DNA from: Burkholderiaceae bacterium
GTDB lineage: Bacteria; Pseudomonadota; Gammaproteobacteria; Burkholderiales; Burkholderiaceae
Direction: 5' to 3'
DNA: 12,167 nt
Assembly (NCBI GenBank): GCA_017998575.1
Contig: JAGOCV010000104.1
Location: forward strand, 1-12,167
In this document: positions 11,905 through 12,167 of the stretch, piece by piece
Numbering within the stretch: position 1 is the first letter of the stretch
Layout: each line of letters starts with the position of its first letter
Position numbers and translations under genes: made by a program
The notes under the pieces: model-generated
Told to the model about the DNA's origin: nothing
Database searches by the model: none
Seen by the model: only the letters and a program-made list of their open reading frames with translations

Positions 11905-12167
11905 GTGCCCGTCCGCCGCATCGCCCATCTCGACATGGACGCTTTCTACGCGTCGGTCGAACTGCTCCGCTATCCCCAGCTCAAAGGCCAGCCGGTGGTG
12001 ATCGGCGGCGGCCGGCGCCGCGCCGATGCCGTACTCGACCGCGGCGCCTTCCTGCCGCTTGCGGAATTCCCGCGCCTGAAGGACTACGCCGGCCGTGGTG
12101 TGGCCACCACCGCCACCTATGCCGCGCGGCAGTTCGGCGTGGGCTCGGCCATGGGGCTGATGAAAGC
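11905..12167 (+). CDS. dinB: DNA polymerase IV (Y-family, DinB), N-terminal part, cut by the window end
   Basis: The first 87 codons of a Y-family translesion DNA polymerase, running off the right edge. The start is GTG 11905: a stop codon lies in frame at 11878-11880 and the first ATG (11935) is inside the active-site motif. The motif [12 protein letters not shown] (8-19) holds the first catalytic Asp (D10) and the steric-gate aromatic (Y15, equivalent to E. coli F13). VVIGGG (31-36) and [22 protein letters not shown] (67-88) are the fingers-palm blocks that contact the incoming nucleotide. Between them, residues 37-62 form an insertion of roughly 25 residues relative to E. coli DinB, containing [13 protein letters not shown] believe this is typical of Burkholderiales DinB. 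The polymerase bypasses DNA lesions and is usually SOS-induced. Divergent from the DUF2157-like gene. Confidence 0.93.
   Translation, partial: MPVRRIAHLDMDAFYASVELLRYPQLKGQPVVIGGGRRRADAVLDRGAFLPLAEFPRLKDYAGRGVATTATYAARQFGVGSAMGLMK

Noticed and set aside
1..12167. Mobile elements, CRISPR arrays, tRNA or rRNA genes
   Set aside because: No transposase or integrase frames, no spaced direct repeats of CRISPR type and no cloverleaf or rRNA sequence were recognised.

Overview
The window is GC-rich, densely coded DNA with no mobile element, tRNA, rRNA or CRISPR array. Two Bug/TctC-type periplasmic solute-binding proteins, a Burkholderiales-like DinB, several LysR-regulated catabolic genes and the codon bias suggest a betaproteobacterium, most likely a member of Burkholderiales and perhaps Comamonadaceae. 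This assignment is an inference from gene families only. Thirteen genes can be supported, and two of them are cut by the window edges. No gap between genes exceeds about 130 bases.

Layout. (1) 2-3011, plus strand: the C-terminal part of an enolase-superfamily enzyme, a Bug solute-binding protein, and an FMN-dependent alpha-hydroxy-acid dehydrogenase. This looks like an organic or sugar-acid catabolic cluster, with strong hairpins in the two intergenic gaps. (2) 3052-6000: an NhaR-type LysR regulator on the minus strand, divergent from a two-gene operon coding for an Alx/TerC membrane protein and an SbtA-like sodium/bicarbonate permease. The AT-rich divergent gap holds a perfect inverted repeat placed like a LysR operator. 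(3) 6014-7461, minus strand: a small VOC-fold protein with a clear leaderless promoter, and a BLUF blue-light receptor. The C-terminal half of the receptor looks like a small GTPase fold that has lost its nucleotide-binding motifs. A perfect FNR-like palindrome lies upstream of it. (4) 7531-9872, minus strand: tautomerase-like protein, alpha/beta hydrolase (TTG start coupled to the preceding stop) and a second Bug protein, apparently one operon, with a divergent LysR regulator at 9944-10849. (5) 10859-11836, minus strand: a polytopic membrane protein of unknown function, divergent from the start of dinB (DNA polymerase IV), which leaves the window at its right end.

How the parts may work together. 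The two Bug proteins lack TctA/TctB membrane partners here. Each sits among enzymes that could process its ligand (hydroxy acids in region 1, an ester- or ketone-derived acid in region 4). Region 2 is the most suggestive system: a regulator family known to sense sodium faces a pH- or manganese-linked exporter family and a sodium-coupled bicarbonate importer family, which together would form an alkaline/sodium stress and carbon-uptake module. The BLUF protein has all five key flavin-site residues and is probably a working photoreceptor with an unusual output domain.
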